A stretch of DNA of 64,000 bases, from positions 19,865,402 to 19,929,401 of the forward strand of contig OX424567.1 in assembly GCA_949152475.1 (NCBI GenBank), written 5' to 3'. Source of the stretch: Terebella lapidaria (taxonomy: Eukaryota; Annelida; Polychaeta; Terebellida; Terebellidae). Made by a program: the position numbers and the translations under genes. Positions 12,401 through 23,329 of this stretch are shown here, piece by piece. The notes under the pieces are model-generated. The model searched no databases. It was given only the letters and a program-made list of their open reading frames with translations, and had not been told where the DNA came from. Position 1 is the first letter of the stretch, and each line of letters opens with the position of its first letter.

Positions 12401-13500
12401 CTGAAATGCTTAAAGTACTAGTATAGTGAAAATATGATGTGAACTTATCTGAAAGATCTCATTGATCTGAGCAAAATGTTTTTTACGGCATGTAAATATC
12501 ACAATCCGTTCAAAAGTTATAGCAATTTAAAGACTGAAATCGGCAAATTTGTTTTTTCAAAACAATTTAGCTAATTAGTATGCAAATGAGATATTCATGA
12601 CGTCATCAGGGGAAGTTGTTTAAATTAGGTACTTTGATATGTATTATTCATTCATTTAATGTTATGATTACTCATCAAAACTCATTCTATACAGATTTTA
12701 ATATGAATAATCAGTGTTTTCACTTTTTCTGTTGCTGTCAAGGTAACCAGTGACCTGGTATGGCCCATAGCAACCATGGTTGCTAGGGCCAGAAATCCAC
12801 TTAGAACAGGGTATGCACAAATAAAAATGGTGCCAACTTGAGCTCTATAATAATTTATTTCATGAATAATCAACAGAAAGTCTGTGGATATATTGACTTG
12901 GCAGTTAATGGCCATGGCAACCATGGGTAACTACGGCTATAGGGAACGACTGGTAGCCATAGTAACAGTACAGTTTGTGTGGATATTGACTATGTATGGT
13001 ACATAATAATATGCACTAGTCAGATCGTCAGAACCTTCAATGAGAATCATTATATCATGGCTTGAAATATCCTAATTAAAATTTGTTCCCCTCGTGACGT
13101 CATGAATTCTCATTATCATCTAATTTGCATATTAATGAGTTGCTAGAACTTTTCAAGTGGCTTCTCTAATGTAGTGCCAGAATGGCAGTTTCAAATGGCT
13201 GTAACTTTTGAATGGATAGAGATATTGATATACCGTAAATACCATTTTGCTCAGATCAATGAGATCTTTCATATAACAAAACATCATATTTTCACTTTGC
13301 TCAGATCAATGATATAGATATTTTCACTTTGCTCATATCTCAGGGCCATACCAGGTCACTGGTTACCTTGACAGCAACAGAAAAAGGGAAAACACTGATT
13401 ATTCATATTAAAATATGTATAGAATGAAAATATGAAAGTGAAAATATGATGTTTTGTTATATGAAAGATCTCATTGATCTGAGCAAAGTGAAAATTTTAA
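12400..13500. repeat. Inverted-repeat region with CCATGG palindromes
   Basis: Arm 12,681-12,766 (ending CCAGTGACCTGGTATGGCCC) is the near-exact reverse complement of 13,342-13,427. An outer pair (TCATTGATCTGAGCAAA at ~12,460 and ~13,470, and its complement near 13,245-13,300) extends the structure. Palindrome TAGCAACCATGGTTGCTA lies at 12,768-12,785. It is the same family as 1-560. Confidence 0.65.
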
Positions 13501-13674
13501 GTAGACCTCTGCAGACAACACGCATGTGGATAGAGCTTAAGAGGGCATTATAAGCATAGGAAACCTATGTTGGATCTCCTGATGACCTTGGACTTGATCT
13601 CAGGATACCTTGGGTGGTATACCACAAGGTCACATTTGATGTGAACGATGTAAATTGCCCTTTGCAATCAAGAT

Positions 13675-13749
13675 AATAGATGCTTTGTTGTGACGTCACA
13701 CTGGACAGCAAAATCATGTACAACGTCCAGTGATTGTCGGTTCTATTGT
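13675..13749. repeat. Left inverted flank of the 1,414-bp tandem array
   Basis: The left flank (AGATGCTTTGTTGTGACGTCA, then ACTGGACAGCAAAAT) matches the reverse complement of ~18,470-18,545 (AGATGCTTTGCAAGTGACGT, then ACTGGACGGCAAAAT). The array therefore sits between imperfect inverted repeats, as if inside one transposable element. Confidence 0.5.
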
Positions 13750-16700
13750 GGTATCACACCTGGGATACCTCCGATGAACATCCGTGTACCCAATCAAATA
13801 GTGCCTAAAAAAACCTTGGATTTCAGGCATGTATGCAGTCTTTGTGGATATTGAATATATAACTAGTGGTGTTTTGCAGCTAAAAAGCTTCGAACATTGC
13901 ACTACATGTCGTTTTGACAAAACATTAAATGTCTGGTATTCCTACGCCGAACACACATGTTTCGAGGGGACCTCGGCTGTCAGATGCTCGTCGGCAAAAC
14001 GGGCGGAAACTGGTGATTTTTTTCATTTAGATTTAGCGAAAAAACGAGCGTGTGACCATATGACGAAATGACATTTTTATTACAGCCCAGTGATGTAGCT
14101 GTCAGAAAAAATGAACAATAAGTTTATTTTCTTCCCCTTTGATAGAGATAAGAGGGTCCGAAGTGGGGAAATTTACATTGATTTATATAGGGCCTTCTAA
14201 CCCAGGTGTGCAGCCTTAACAAAAACCCCTTTTTCATGCTAATTGATCATTTTTTCTCCCGATTTAATATTTTGGCATGTTGAGTTCATGCATTGCATGA
14301 CACCTGACTATTGTAGACTATGTTTGCATCACTTATCCAGCTGAATAGGCAAAAAAATCACGAAAATATTATATTTCTGGCGAAATTCATGGAAACGGCT
14401 CTAATTTGAAGTCAAAAATGACTGAATCGGGTGCAGTCAAGCATAATTGCCATGGCAACCATTATTTTTTTGGCTCAGTGAACTTTTCCGAGGGAGGACT
14501 TGGACCATAGCACATCATTTTTTACCACGACTTGTTGGATTTAGCTAGTACTGCAGGAACAAGTTAACTGTAGCCCAACCTTTTAAGCAGTCCGGGCAGT
14601 CGAGATAATTTTTACAGACTGGTCTGTTCTTGGTATGCAGTTCAGCAGGACCCAAGTTCCTTTCACTCAAACAGAATAAGTATGAATAATAATGAAAACC
14701 CTCCTATTGGGTAATTAAGTCACAAAATAGGCAATGGGACATGAAATAATCCGAAATTTTACCATAAAAACCAGAGTTTTGAGGATATTTAGAGTTTGTA
14801 AGACATATCATGATGATAACCGTTTCCATGGCAACGGATAATGGGTTTTGGCAAAATATCTCATTGCGCGTTTTACAATTGTCATATATATGTATAATAT
14901 TGTTCAAAGTAGCTCCTAGAAGGAAATAATAATAAATAAAATATTGCAACACTTCTACTCAATATTTGCTTTTATGTTGCAAATCCTGTGTCATTCACCT
15001 CGCTTGCGACGACATGTACGACAAAAGACCCAATATCTGAGGACCTATTTCGAAATGAATTATACTTAATTTCACCCAGCCACTTTTTCTCTTAACTACA
15101 AATACTACATATTTTATGTAGTAGCAAAAAAATAACAATCAGGACAAATTAAGTTTCTCTTAAGGTATCACACCTGGGATACCTCCGATGAACATCCGTG
15201 TACCCAATCAAATAGTGCCTAAAAAAACCTTGGATTTCAGGCATGTATGCAGTCTTTGTGGATATTGAATATATAACTAGTGGTGTTTTGCAGCTAAAAA
15301 GCTTCGAACATTGCACTACATGTCGTTTTGACAAAACATTAAATGTCTGGTATTCCTACGCCGAACACACATGTTTCGAGGGGACCTCGGCTGTCAGATG
15401 CTCGTCGGCAAAACGGGCGGAAACTGGTGATTTTTTTCATTTAGATTTAGCGAAAAAACGAGCGTGTGACCATATGACGAAATGACATTTTTATTACAGC
15501 CCAGTGATGTAGCTGTCAGAAAAAATGAACAATAAGTTTATTTTCTTCCCCTTTGATAGAGATAAGAGGGTCCGAAGTGGGGAAATTTACATTGATTTAT
15601 ATAGGGCCTTCTAACCCAGGTGTGCAGCCTTAACAAAAACCCCTTTTTCATGCTAATTGATCATTTTTTCTCCCGATTTAATATTTTGGCATGTTGAGTT
15701 CATGCATTGCATGACACCTGACTATTGTAGACTATGTTTGCATCACTTATCCAGCTGAATAGGCAAAAAAATCACGAAAATATTATATTTCTGGCGAAAT
15801 TCATGGAAACGGCTCTAATTTGAAGTCAAAAATGACTGAATCGGGTGCAGTCAAGCATAATTGCCATGGCAACCATTATTTTTTTGGCTCAGTGAACTTT
15901 TCCGAGGGAGGACTTGGACCATAGCACATCATTTTTTACCACGACTTGTTGGATTTAGCTAGTACTGCAGGAACAAGTTAACTGTAGCCCAACCCTTTAA
16001 GCAGTCCGGGCAGTCGAGATAATTTTTACAGACTGGTCTGTTCTTGGTATGCAGTTCAGCAGGACCCAAGTTCCTTTCACTCAAACAGAATAAGTATGAA
16101 TAATAATGAAAACCCTCCTATTGGGTAATTAAGTCACAAAATAGGCAATGGGACATGAAATAATCCGAAATTTTACCATAAAAACCAGAGTTTTGAGGAT
16201 ATTTAGAGTTTGTAAGACATATCATGATGATAACCGTTTCCATGGCAACGGATAATGGGTTTTGGCAAAATATCTCATTGCGCGTTTTACAATTGTCATA
16301 TATATGTATAATATTGTTCAAAGTAGCTCCTAGAAGGAAATAATAATAAATAAAATATTGCAACACTTCTACTCAATATTTGCTTTTATGTTGCAAATCC
16401 TGTGTCATTCACCTCGCTTGCGACGACATGTACGACAAAAGACCCAATATCTGAGGACCTATTTCGAAATGAATTATACTTAATTTCACCCAGCCACTTT
16501 TTCTCTTAACTACAAATACTACATATTTTATGTAGTAGCAAAAAAATAACAATCAGGACAAATTAAGTTTCTCTTAAGGTATCACACCTGGGATACCTCC
16601 GATGAACATCCGTGTACCCAATCAAATAGTGCCTAAAAAAACCTTGGATTTCAGGCATGTATGCAGTCTTTGTGGATATTGAATATATAACTAGTGGTGT

Positions 16701-18459
16701 TTTGCAGCTAAAAAGCTTCGAACATTGCACTACATGTCGTTTTGACAAAACATTAAATGTCTGGTATTCCTACGCCGAACACACATGTTTCGAGGGGACC
16801 TCGGCTGTCAGATGCTCGTCGGCAAAACGGGCGGAAACTGGTGATTTTTTTCATTTAGATTTAGCGAAAAAACGAGCGTGTGACCATATGACGAAATGAC
16901 ATTTTTATTACAGCCCAGTGATGTAGCTGTCAGAAAAAATGAACAATAAGTTTATTTTCTTCCCCTTTGATAGAGATAAGAGGGTCCGAAGTGGGGAAAT
17001 TTACATTGATTTATATAGGGCCTTCTAACCCAGGTGTGCAGCCTTAACAAAAACCCCTTTTTCATGCTAATTGATCATTTTTTCTCCCGATTTAATATTT
17101 TGGCATGTTGAGTTCATGCATTGCATGACACCTGACTATTGTAGACTATGTTTGCATCACTTATCCAGCTGAATAGGCAAAAAAATCACGAAAATATTAT
17201 ATTTCTGGCGAAATTCATGGAAACGGCTCTAATTTGAAGTCAAAAATGACTGAATCGGGTGCAGTCAAGCATAATTGCCATGGCAACCATTATTTTTTTG
17301 GCTCAGTGAACTTTTCCGAGGGAGGACTTGGACCATAGCACATCATTTTTTACCACGACTTGTTGGATTTAGCTAGTACTGCAGGAACAAGTTAACTGTA
17401 GCCCAACCCTTTAAGCAGTCCGGGCAGTCGAGATAATTTTTACAGACTGGTCTGTTCTTGGTATGCAGTTCAGCAGGACCCAAGTTCCTTTCACTCAAAC
17501 AGAATAAGTATGAATAATAATGAAAACCCTCCTATTGGGTAATTAAGTCACAAAATAGGCAATGGGACATGAAATAATCCGAAATTTTACCATAAAAACC
17601 AGAGTTTTGAGGATATTTAGAGTTTGTAAGACATATCATGATGATAACCGTTTCCATGGCAACGGATAATGGGTTTTGGCAAAATATCTCATTGCGCGTT
17701 TTACAATTGTCATATATATGTATAATATTGTTCAAAGTAGCTCCTAGAAGGAAATAATAATAAATAAAATATTGCAACACTTCTACTCAATATTTGCTTT
17801 TATGTTGCAAATCCTGTGTCATTCACCTCGCTTGCGACGACATGTACGACAAAAGACCCAATATCTGAGGACCTATTTCGAAATGAATTATACTTAATTT
17901 CACCCAGCCACTTTTTCTCTTAACTACAAATACTACATATTTTATGTAGTAGCAAAAAAATAACAATCAGGACAAATTAAGTTTCTCTTAAGGTATCACA
18001 CCTGGGATACCTCCGATGAACATCCGTGTACCCAATCAAATAGTGCCTAAAAAAACCTTGGATTTCAGGCATGTATGCAGTCTTTGTGGATATTGAATAT
18101 ATAACTAGTGGTGTTTTGCAGCTAAAAAGCTTCGAACATTGCACTACATGTCGTTTTGACAAAACATTAAATGTCTGGTATTCCTACGCCGAACACACAT
18201 GTTTCGAGGGGACCTCGGCTGTCAGATGCTCGTCGGCAAAACGGGCGGAAACTGGTGATTTTTTTCATTTAGATTTAGCGAAAAAACGAGCGTGTGACCA
18301 TATGACGAAATGACATTTTTATTACAGCCCAGTGATGTAGCTGTCAGAAAAAATGAACAATAAGTTTATTTTCTTCCCCTTTGATAGAGATAAGAGGGTC
18401 CGAAGTGGGGAAATTTACATTGATTTATATAGGGCCTTCTAACCCAGGTGTGCAGCCTT
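13750..18459. repeat. Tandem array, 1,414-bp unit, 3.33 copies
   Basis: Full copies start at 13,750, 15,164 and 16,578, and a 468-bp partial copy runs 17,992-18,459. The copies are nearly identical; one difference is T in copy 1 against C in copies 2 and 3 in the run before TTTAAGCAGTCC (copy 1 ~14,582). The 80- and 82-codon frames repeated in each unit have no family resemblance and are treated as chance. Each unit holds CCATGGCAAC motifs (first copy ~14,451 and ~14,825). The identity implies very recent expansion or homogenisation. Confidence 0.92.
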
Positions 18460-18545
18460 GTGATTTCACTGGGAATTTTGCCGTCCAGTATGGCGTCGTA
18501 AATATGGAAAAAATACGTTATGACGTCACTTGCAAAGCATCTATT
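18460..18545. repeat. Right inverted flank of the 1,414-bp array
   Basis: Reverse-complement counterpart of 13,675-13,749; see that entry. It includes TGACGTCACTTGCAAAGCATCT at ~18,520-18,541. Confidence 0.5.
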
Positions 18546-18695
18546 TTGAGTGGTCAAGGTCAAAAGTTCTTTATTATACTGACAAGTGACCTAATAAGAA
18601 AACAAAGAAAACATGATAGTAAACAAAAGCCACCCAGTCTTATCAGGCTTATTTGTCAGCTACAAAAAAGAAATGATCGATGACGTTATGATGGT

Positions 18696-19008
18696 TTATG
18701 TACAATGCAAGTATCGTGGACGGGCAGAGTCCCAAGCTGTGACAAGATATATAGCAAAATGTTTCCCACCCTGTTTTATTATAGATATAAATTTGTCCTC
18801 ATCAGTCATTAGTGAAAATACAACATTGATATCACACAGTTTCTCATATAGTAATTTTCTATCAGAACATTATACTCTGGGCAAATGCATACAAAATGGA
18901 ACTCATCTTCTACAGTAGACATAGTACATACTGGGCACAATCTTTCGTCAAGAGGAACACCAGTAAAGCGCCCAGTTTCAATTGACAATTGTAGTATACC
19001 ACATATAA
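18696..19008 (-). pseudogene. 3' remnant of a non-LTR retrotransposon reverse transcriptase
   Basis: Reading the minus strand, ETGRFTGVPLDERLCPVC followed by VEDEFHFVCICPEYN is the zinc-knuckle region that ends many LINE (Jockey/CR1/L2-type) RT proteins. The frame then shifts near 18,855 and continues as EDKFISIIKQGGKHFAIYLV to a stop at 18,696. Only the C-terminus survives and it is frameshifted, so this is a dead fragment. Confidence 0.7.
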
Positions 19009-19124
19009 ATTTGCAACTATGTGGTATTATACATTAAGTGGATCCGGTAGTAATCTTATTCAGTTAATCTCAATATTATGTTTGATCTGATTTAGAAAAA
19101 CAGTGCAAATTGCCATCTGCAGAC

Positions 19125-21540
19125 AGGCTGGCTTATCACTTGTCTCACGCATGATTGATCAGGGCCTGTGTACATACTGAACTGAATGAGAGGCGGCGCC
19201 TAGTGTTATGATGGCTTGTACGCTTGACTGAGCAAGGCATATATTCTGAGCTGGCTGAGAGGCGGAGAGTAGTGTTATGCTGGACAGGCTGGCTTATCAC
19301 TTGTCTCACGCATGACTGAGCAGGGCGTGAATACTAGACTGACTAGTGTTATGCTGGCTTGCATGCTTGACTGAGCGAGGCTTATACACTGGACTGGCTG
19401 AGAGGTGTAGCTAGTGTTATGCTGGACAGGCTGGCGTATCACTTGTCTCAGGCATGACTGAGCAAGGCTTATATTCTGGACTGAGAGGTGTAGCTAGTGT
19501 TATGCTGGACAGGCTGGCTTATCACTTCTCTCACGCATGACTGATCAAGGCTTATATTCTGGACTGGCTGAGAGGCGGAGACGAGTGTTATGCTGGACAG
19601 ACTGGCTCACCACTTGTCTCACGCATGACTGACCAAGGCTTATATTCTGGACTGGCTGAGAGGTGGAGCTAGTGTTTTGCTGGACAGACTGGCTCACCAC
19701 TTGTCTCACGCATGACTGACCAAGGCTTATATTATGGACTGGCTGAGAGGCAGAGCCTAGTGTTATGCTGGGCAGGCTAGCTTATCCCTTGTCTCACGCA
19801 TGACTGAGCAAGGTGTGTATACTTTAATGACTAAGAGGCAGAGCCTAGTGGTGTGCTGGCTTGCACACTTGACTGACCAAGGCTTATATACTGGACTGGC
19901 TGAGAGGTGGAGCTAGTGTTATGCTGGACGGACGGACGGGTGAACGGATGGGCGTTACGGGCGGACCCAATGTTAAATTTCCTATCTTAACTTTCCCCAT
20001 AAGTCCTGAAAAAATCCCCATAAGACCGCACTTTCGGCTTAAACTGTGGTTGTGGGGCGTTTTCAGCTTTATTCCCCCTAAGAAATCCCCATAACTCCGT
20101 TCCGTTTGCCCTGGTTTACTAGTATCACTTGTCTCACGCTCGACTGGACAGGTCCATATACAGGACTGGCTGAGAAGTGGAGTGAATGTTTTGCTGGAAA
20201 GGCTGGCTTATCACTTTCCTCATGCTTGACCCAGCAAGGCTTATATTCTGGACTGGCTGAGAAGCGGAGACTAGTGTTATGCTGGACAGGCAGGCTTATG
20301 CTGAACAAGCTGGCTCATCACTTGTCTCACGCGTGACTGAGCAAGGCTTGTTTTCTGGACTGGCTAAGAGGCGGAGATTAGTGTTATGTTGGCCTGCACG
20401 CTTGACTGAACAAGGCTTATATACTGGAATGACTAAGAGGTGGAGACTAGTGTTATGGCGGACAGGCTGGCTGATCACTTATCTCACGCATGCCTGAGCA
20501 GGGCGTGTATACTGGATTGACTGAGAGTCAGATACTAGTGTTATGCTGGACGAGCTGGCTTATCACTTGTCTTACGCATGACTGAGCAAGGCTTGTATTC
20601 TGGACTAGCTGAGGCAGAGCCTAGTGTGACGTTGGACAGGCTGGCTTACCACTTGACTCATGCATGACTGAGCAAGGCTTATATATTCTGGACTGGCTGA
20701 GAGGTGGAGCCTAGTGTTATGCTGGACAAACTGGCTTATCATTTGTCTAACGTATGACTGAGCATGGCTTATATTCTGGACTGGCTGAGAGGTGGAGCCT
20801 AGTGTTATGCTGGACAGGCTGGCTTATCACTTGTCTCACGCATGACTGAGCAGGGCTTATATACTGGACTGGTTGAGAGGTGGAGTTAGTGTTTTGCTGG
20901 GCAAACTGGCTTATCATTTGTCTAACGTATGACTGAGCAAGGCTTATAGACTGGACTGACTGATAGGCAGAGCCTGGTGTTTTGCATGACTGAGCAAGGC
21001 TTATATTCTGGACTGACTGAGAGGCAGAGCCTAGTGTGACGCTGGACAGCCTGGCTTATCACTTGTCTCACGCATGATTGAGCAAGGTGTGTGTACTGGA
21101 ATGACTGAGAGGCAGAGCCTAGTGGTGTGCTGGCTTGCACACTTGACTGAGCAAGGCTTATATACTGAACTGGCTAGTGTTATGCTGGACAGACTGGCTT
21201 ACTAGTATCACTTGTCTCACGCTCGACTGGGCAGGTCCATATATACAGGACTGGCTGAGAAGTCGAGTGAATGTTTTGCTGGAAAGGCTGGCTTATCACT
21301 TTCCTCATGCTTGACCCAGCAAGGCTTATATTCTGGACTGGCTGAGAGGTGGAGACTAGTGTTATGCTGGACAGGCAGGCTTATGCTGAACAAGCTGGCT
21401 CATCACTTGTCTTACGCATGACTGAGCAAGGCTTGTTTTTTGGACTGGCAGAGAGGCGGAGATTAGTGTTATGTTGGCCTGCACGATTGACTGAACAAGG
21501 CTTATATACTGGAATGACTAAGAGGTGGAGACTAGTAAGT
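19125..21540. repeat. Degenerate minisatellite, ~87-90 bp unit
   Basis: About 25 irregular copies share CTGGCTTATCACTTGTCTCA, CGCATGACTGAGCAAGGCTT, ATATTCTGGACTGGCTGAGA and CTAGTGTTATGCTGGACAGG. The array is interrupted at ~19,930-20,125 by unrelated GGACGGACGG and CCCCATAA-rich sequence. Related arrays lie at 48,108-48,235, 52,966-54,200 and, inverted, 54,860-55,170. Because many units are near 29 codons long, short open frames appear on both strands; I do not call them genes. Confidence 0.85.
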
Positions 21541-21790
21541 AGTAGTAATTTATTTCAACAGATCATAGAATACATAAATAAATAAACACAAACATACAAA
21601 AACTGATCCGTCAGGGAGTCACATGACCAGTTGGTCGTCTTCCTGTGACCCCCCTCATAAAGGAAACAAAATGGACATTAGCAGGAAACAAACTTAATAA
21701 AGAATTTGTTGGTAGAATATTAAAATGAAACTGGGAAGAAAACATGAATACAACTTATAAACACCCTTATCTAATATATTTACAAACATA
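21536..21790 (-). mobile_element. Probable 3' tail of a CR1-like non-LTR element
   Basis: On the minus strand the sequence ends GATCTGTTGAAATAAATTAC followed by ACTACT repeats, that is an AATAAA signal and a short microsatellite. This is the usual end of CR1-type LINEs. No RT motif is retained, so the assignment is tentative. Confidence 0.4.
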
Positions 21791-21974
21791 CACGAGTTGA
21801 GCACGAGAAGGCAGAGGATGCGGAGGAGGAGGACAACACCGACGACAAGGCAAAAGTCGCCGACTGGCTCCGGCGGTGTACAGGACGATCACACTCAGAT
21901 GTAATCGTACCACTAGACCACACCGGAGCCAGGCGGCGAGACAGACCAGACCAGAAATCTAAAATAAGGGGTGG

Positions 21975-21989
21975 TATATATATATATAC

Positions 21990-22043
<54 letters not shown>
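21975..22043. repeat. TA/CA microsatellite
   Basis: A short (TA)n tract passes into (CA)n of about 25 units. It is followed by GTATAACCTGCCAACTGAGG, which also flanks the CA/TA tract near 47,650 in inverted order, so microsatellite and flank belong to one mobile or duplicated unit. Confidence 0.8.
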
Positions 22044-22045
<2 letters not shown>

Positions 22046-22049
22046 TCGT

Positions 22050-23010
22050 ATAACCTGCCAACTGAGGACCATGATTTTTCACCTGCCAAGTGAGGACCAC
22101 CATTTCTGCAGCACATACAGCCATAAAAAGTTAGTTTTAAACTCATATCCGGAATTAAAAACAATCCGTTCATTCAGTATTTTCGAAAAGTCAATATTTT
22201 CTGGTATGAAATTTCACACTCTAACTGAGGACATTTATACACACAGCCCAAGTGAGGACATTCATCAACACAACCCAACTGAGGACCTTAAACACAACCC
22301 AACTGAGGACATTAAACACAACCCAACTGAGTACCTTAAACACAACCCAACTGAGGACCTTAAACACAACCCAACTGAGGACATTAAACACAACCCAACT
22401 GAGGACCTTAAACACAACCCAACTGAGGACATTAAACACAACCCAACTGAGGACCTTAAACACAACCCAACTGAGGACATTAAACACAACCCAACTGAGG
22501 ACATTAAACACAGCCCAACTGAAGACATTAAACACAACCCAACTGAGGACATTAAACACAGCCCAACTGAGGACATTCATAAACACAACCCAACTGAGGA
22601 CATTAAACACAACCCAATTGAGGACATTAAACACAACCCAACTGAGGACATTAAACACATCCCAACTGAGGACATTCATAAACACAGCCTAACTGAGGAC
22701 CTTAAACACAGCCCAACTGCGGACATTAAACACAACCCAACTGAGGACATTAAACACAGTCGAACTGAGGACATTCATAAACACAACCCAACTGAGGACA
22801 TTAAACACAACCCAACTGAGGACATTAAACACATCCCAACTGAGGACATTCATAAACACAACCCAACTGAGGACATTAAACACAACCCAACTGAGGACAT
22901 TCATAAACACGACCCAACTGAGGACATAAACACAACCCAACCGAGGACATAAACACAACCCAAATGAGGACATTTATAAACACAACCCAACTGAGGACAT
23001 AAGCACCACA
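22050..23010. repeat. 24/27-bp minisatellite with CCCAACTGAGGAC core
   Basis: About 35 copies of ACACAACCCAACTGAGGACA with a TTAA or TTCATAA spacer give units of 24 or 27 bp. Because both lengths are multiples of three, a 293-codon frame at 22,071-22,952 reads KHNPTEDI/HKHNPTEDI, and other forward and reverse frames also stay open. There are no splice sites, no start context and no family match, so I treat it as satellite rather than a gene. Confidence 0.85.
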
Positions 23011-23024
23011 CAACTGTGGACAGC

Positions 23025-23105
23025 CTATAACTTCCTGTAGGCCTACCAAATCGACCCACAGCCTATAACTTCCTGTAGGCCTACCAAATCGCCCTATCGC
23101 CTGTG
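23025..23105. repeat. Two-copy 39-bp tandem repeat
   Basis: ACAGCCTATAACTTCCTGTA followed by GGCCTACCAAATCG occurs twice back to back, just before the 41-bp array. Confidence 0.75.
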
Positions 23106-23329
23106 CGTACCAAACACAGTACATGCACTCCACATTGCTGGCTTTCCTCCTGGCCCCTTTGAGTCCCTACACGACCTGCCCCACCATCTACCGTCCACCG
23201 GATACAATCCACGGGTATCGCCATTCATGTCGCCAAACCATTCTTCATGTTCCCATCAACTCCTTTATGTACCAGACCTGTCAAGTAGTATATTCTCCTA
23301 CATATTTCTGCCTTACATGCACTCATCCT

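Noticed and set aside
13829..18313. The repeated 80- and 82-codon frames in the 1,414-bp units as a multicopy gene
   Set aside because: Short, no family resemblance, present on both strands, and identical only because the units are.
22071..22952. KHNPTEDI-repeat protein
   Set aside because: Follows from 24/27-bp units; several other frames on both strands are equally open, and there is no exon or promoter evidence.
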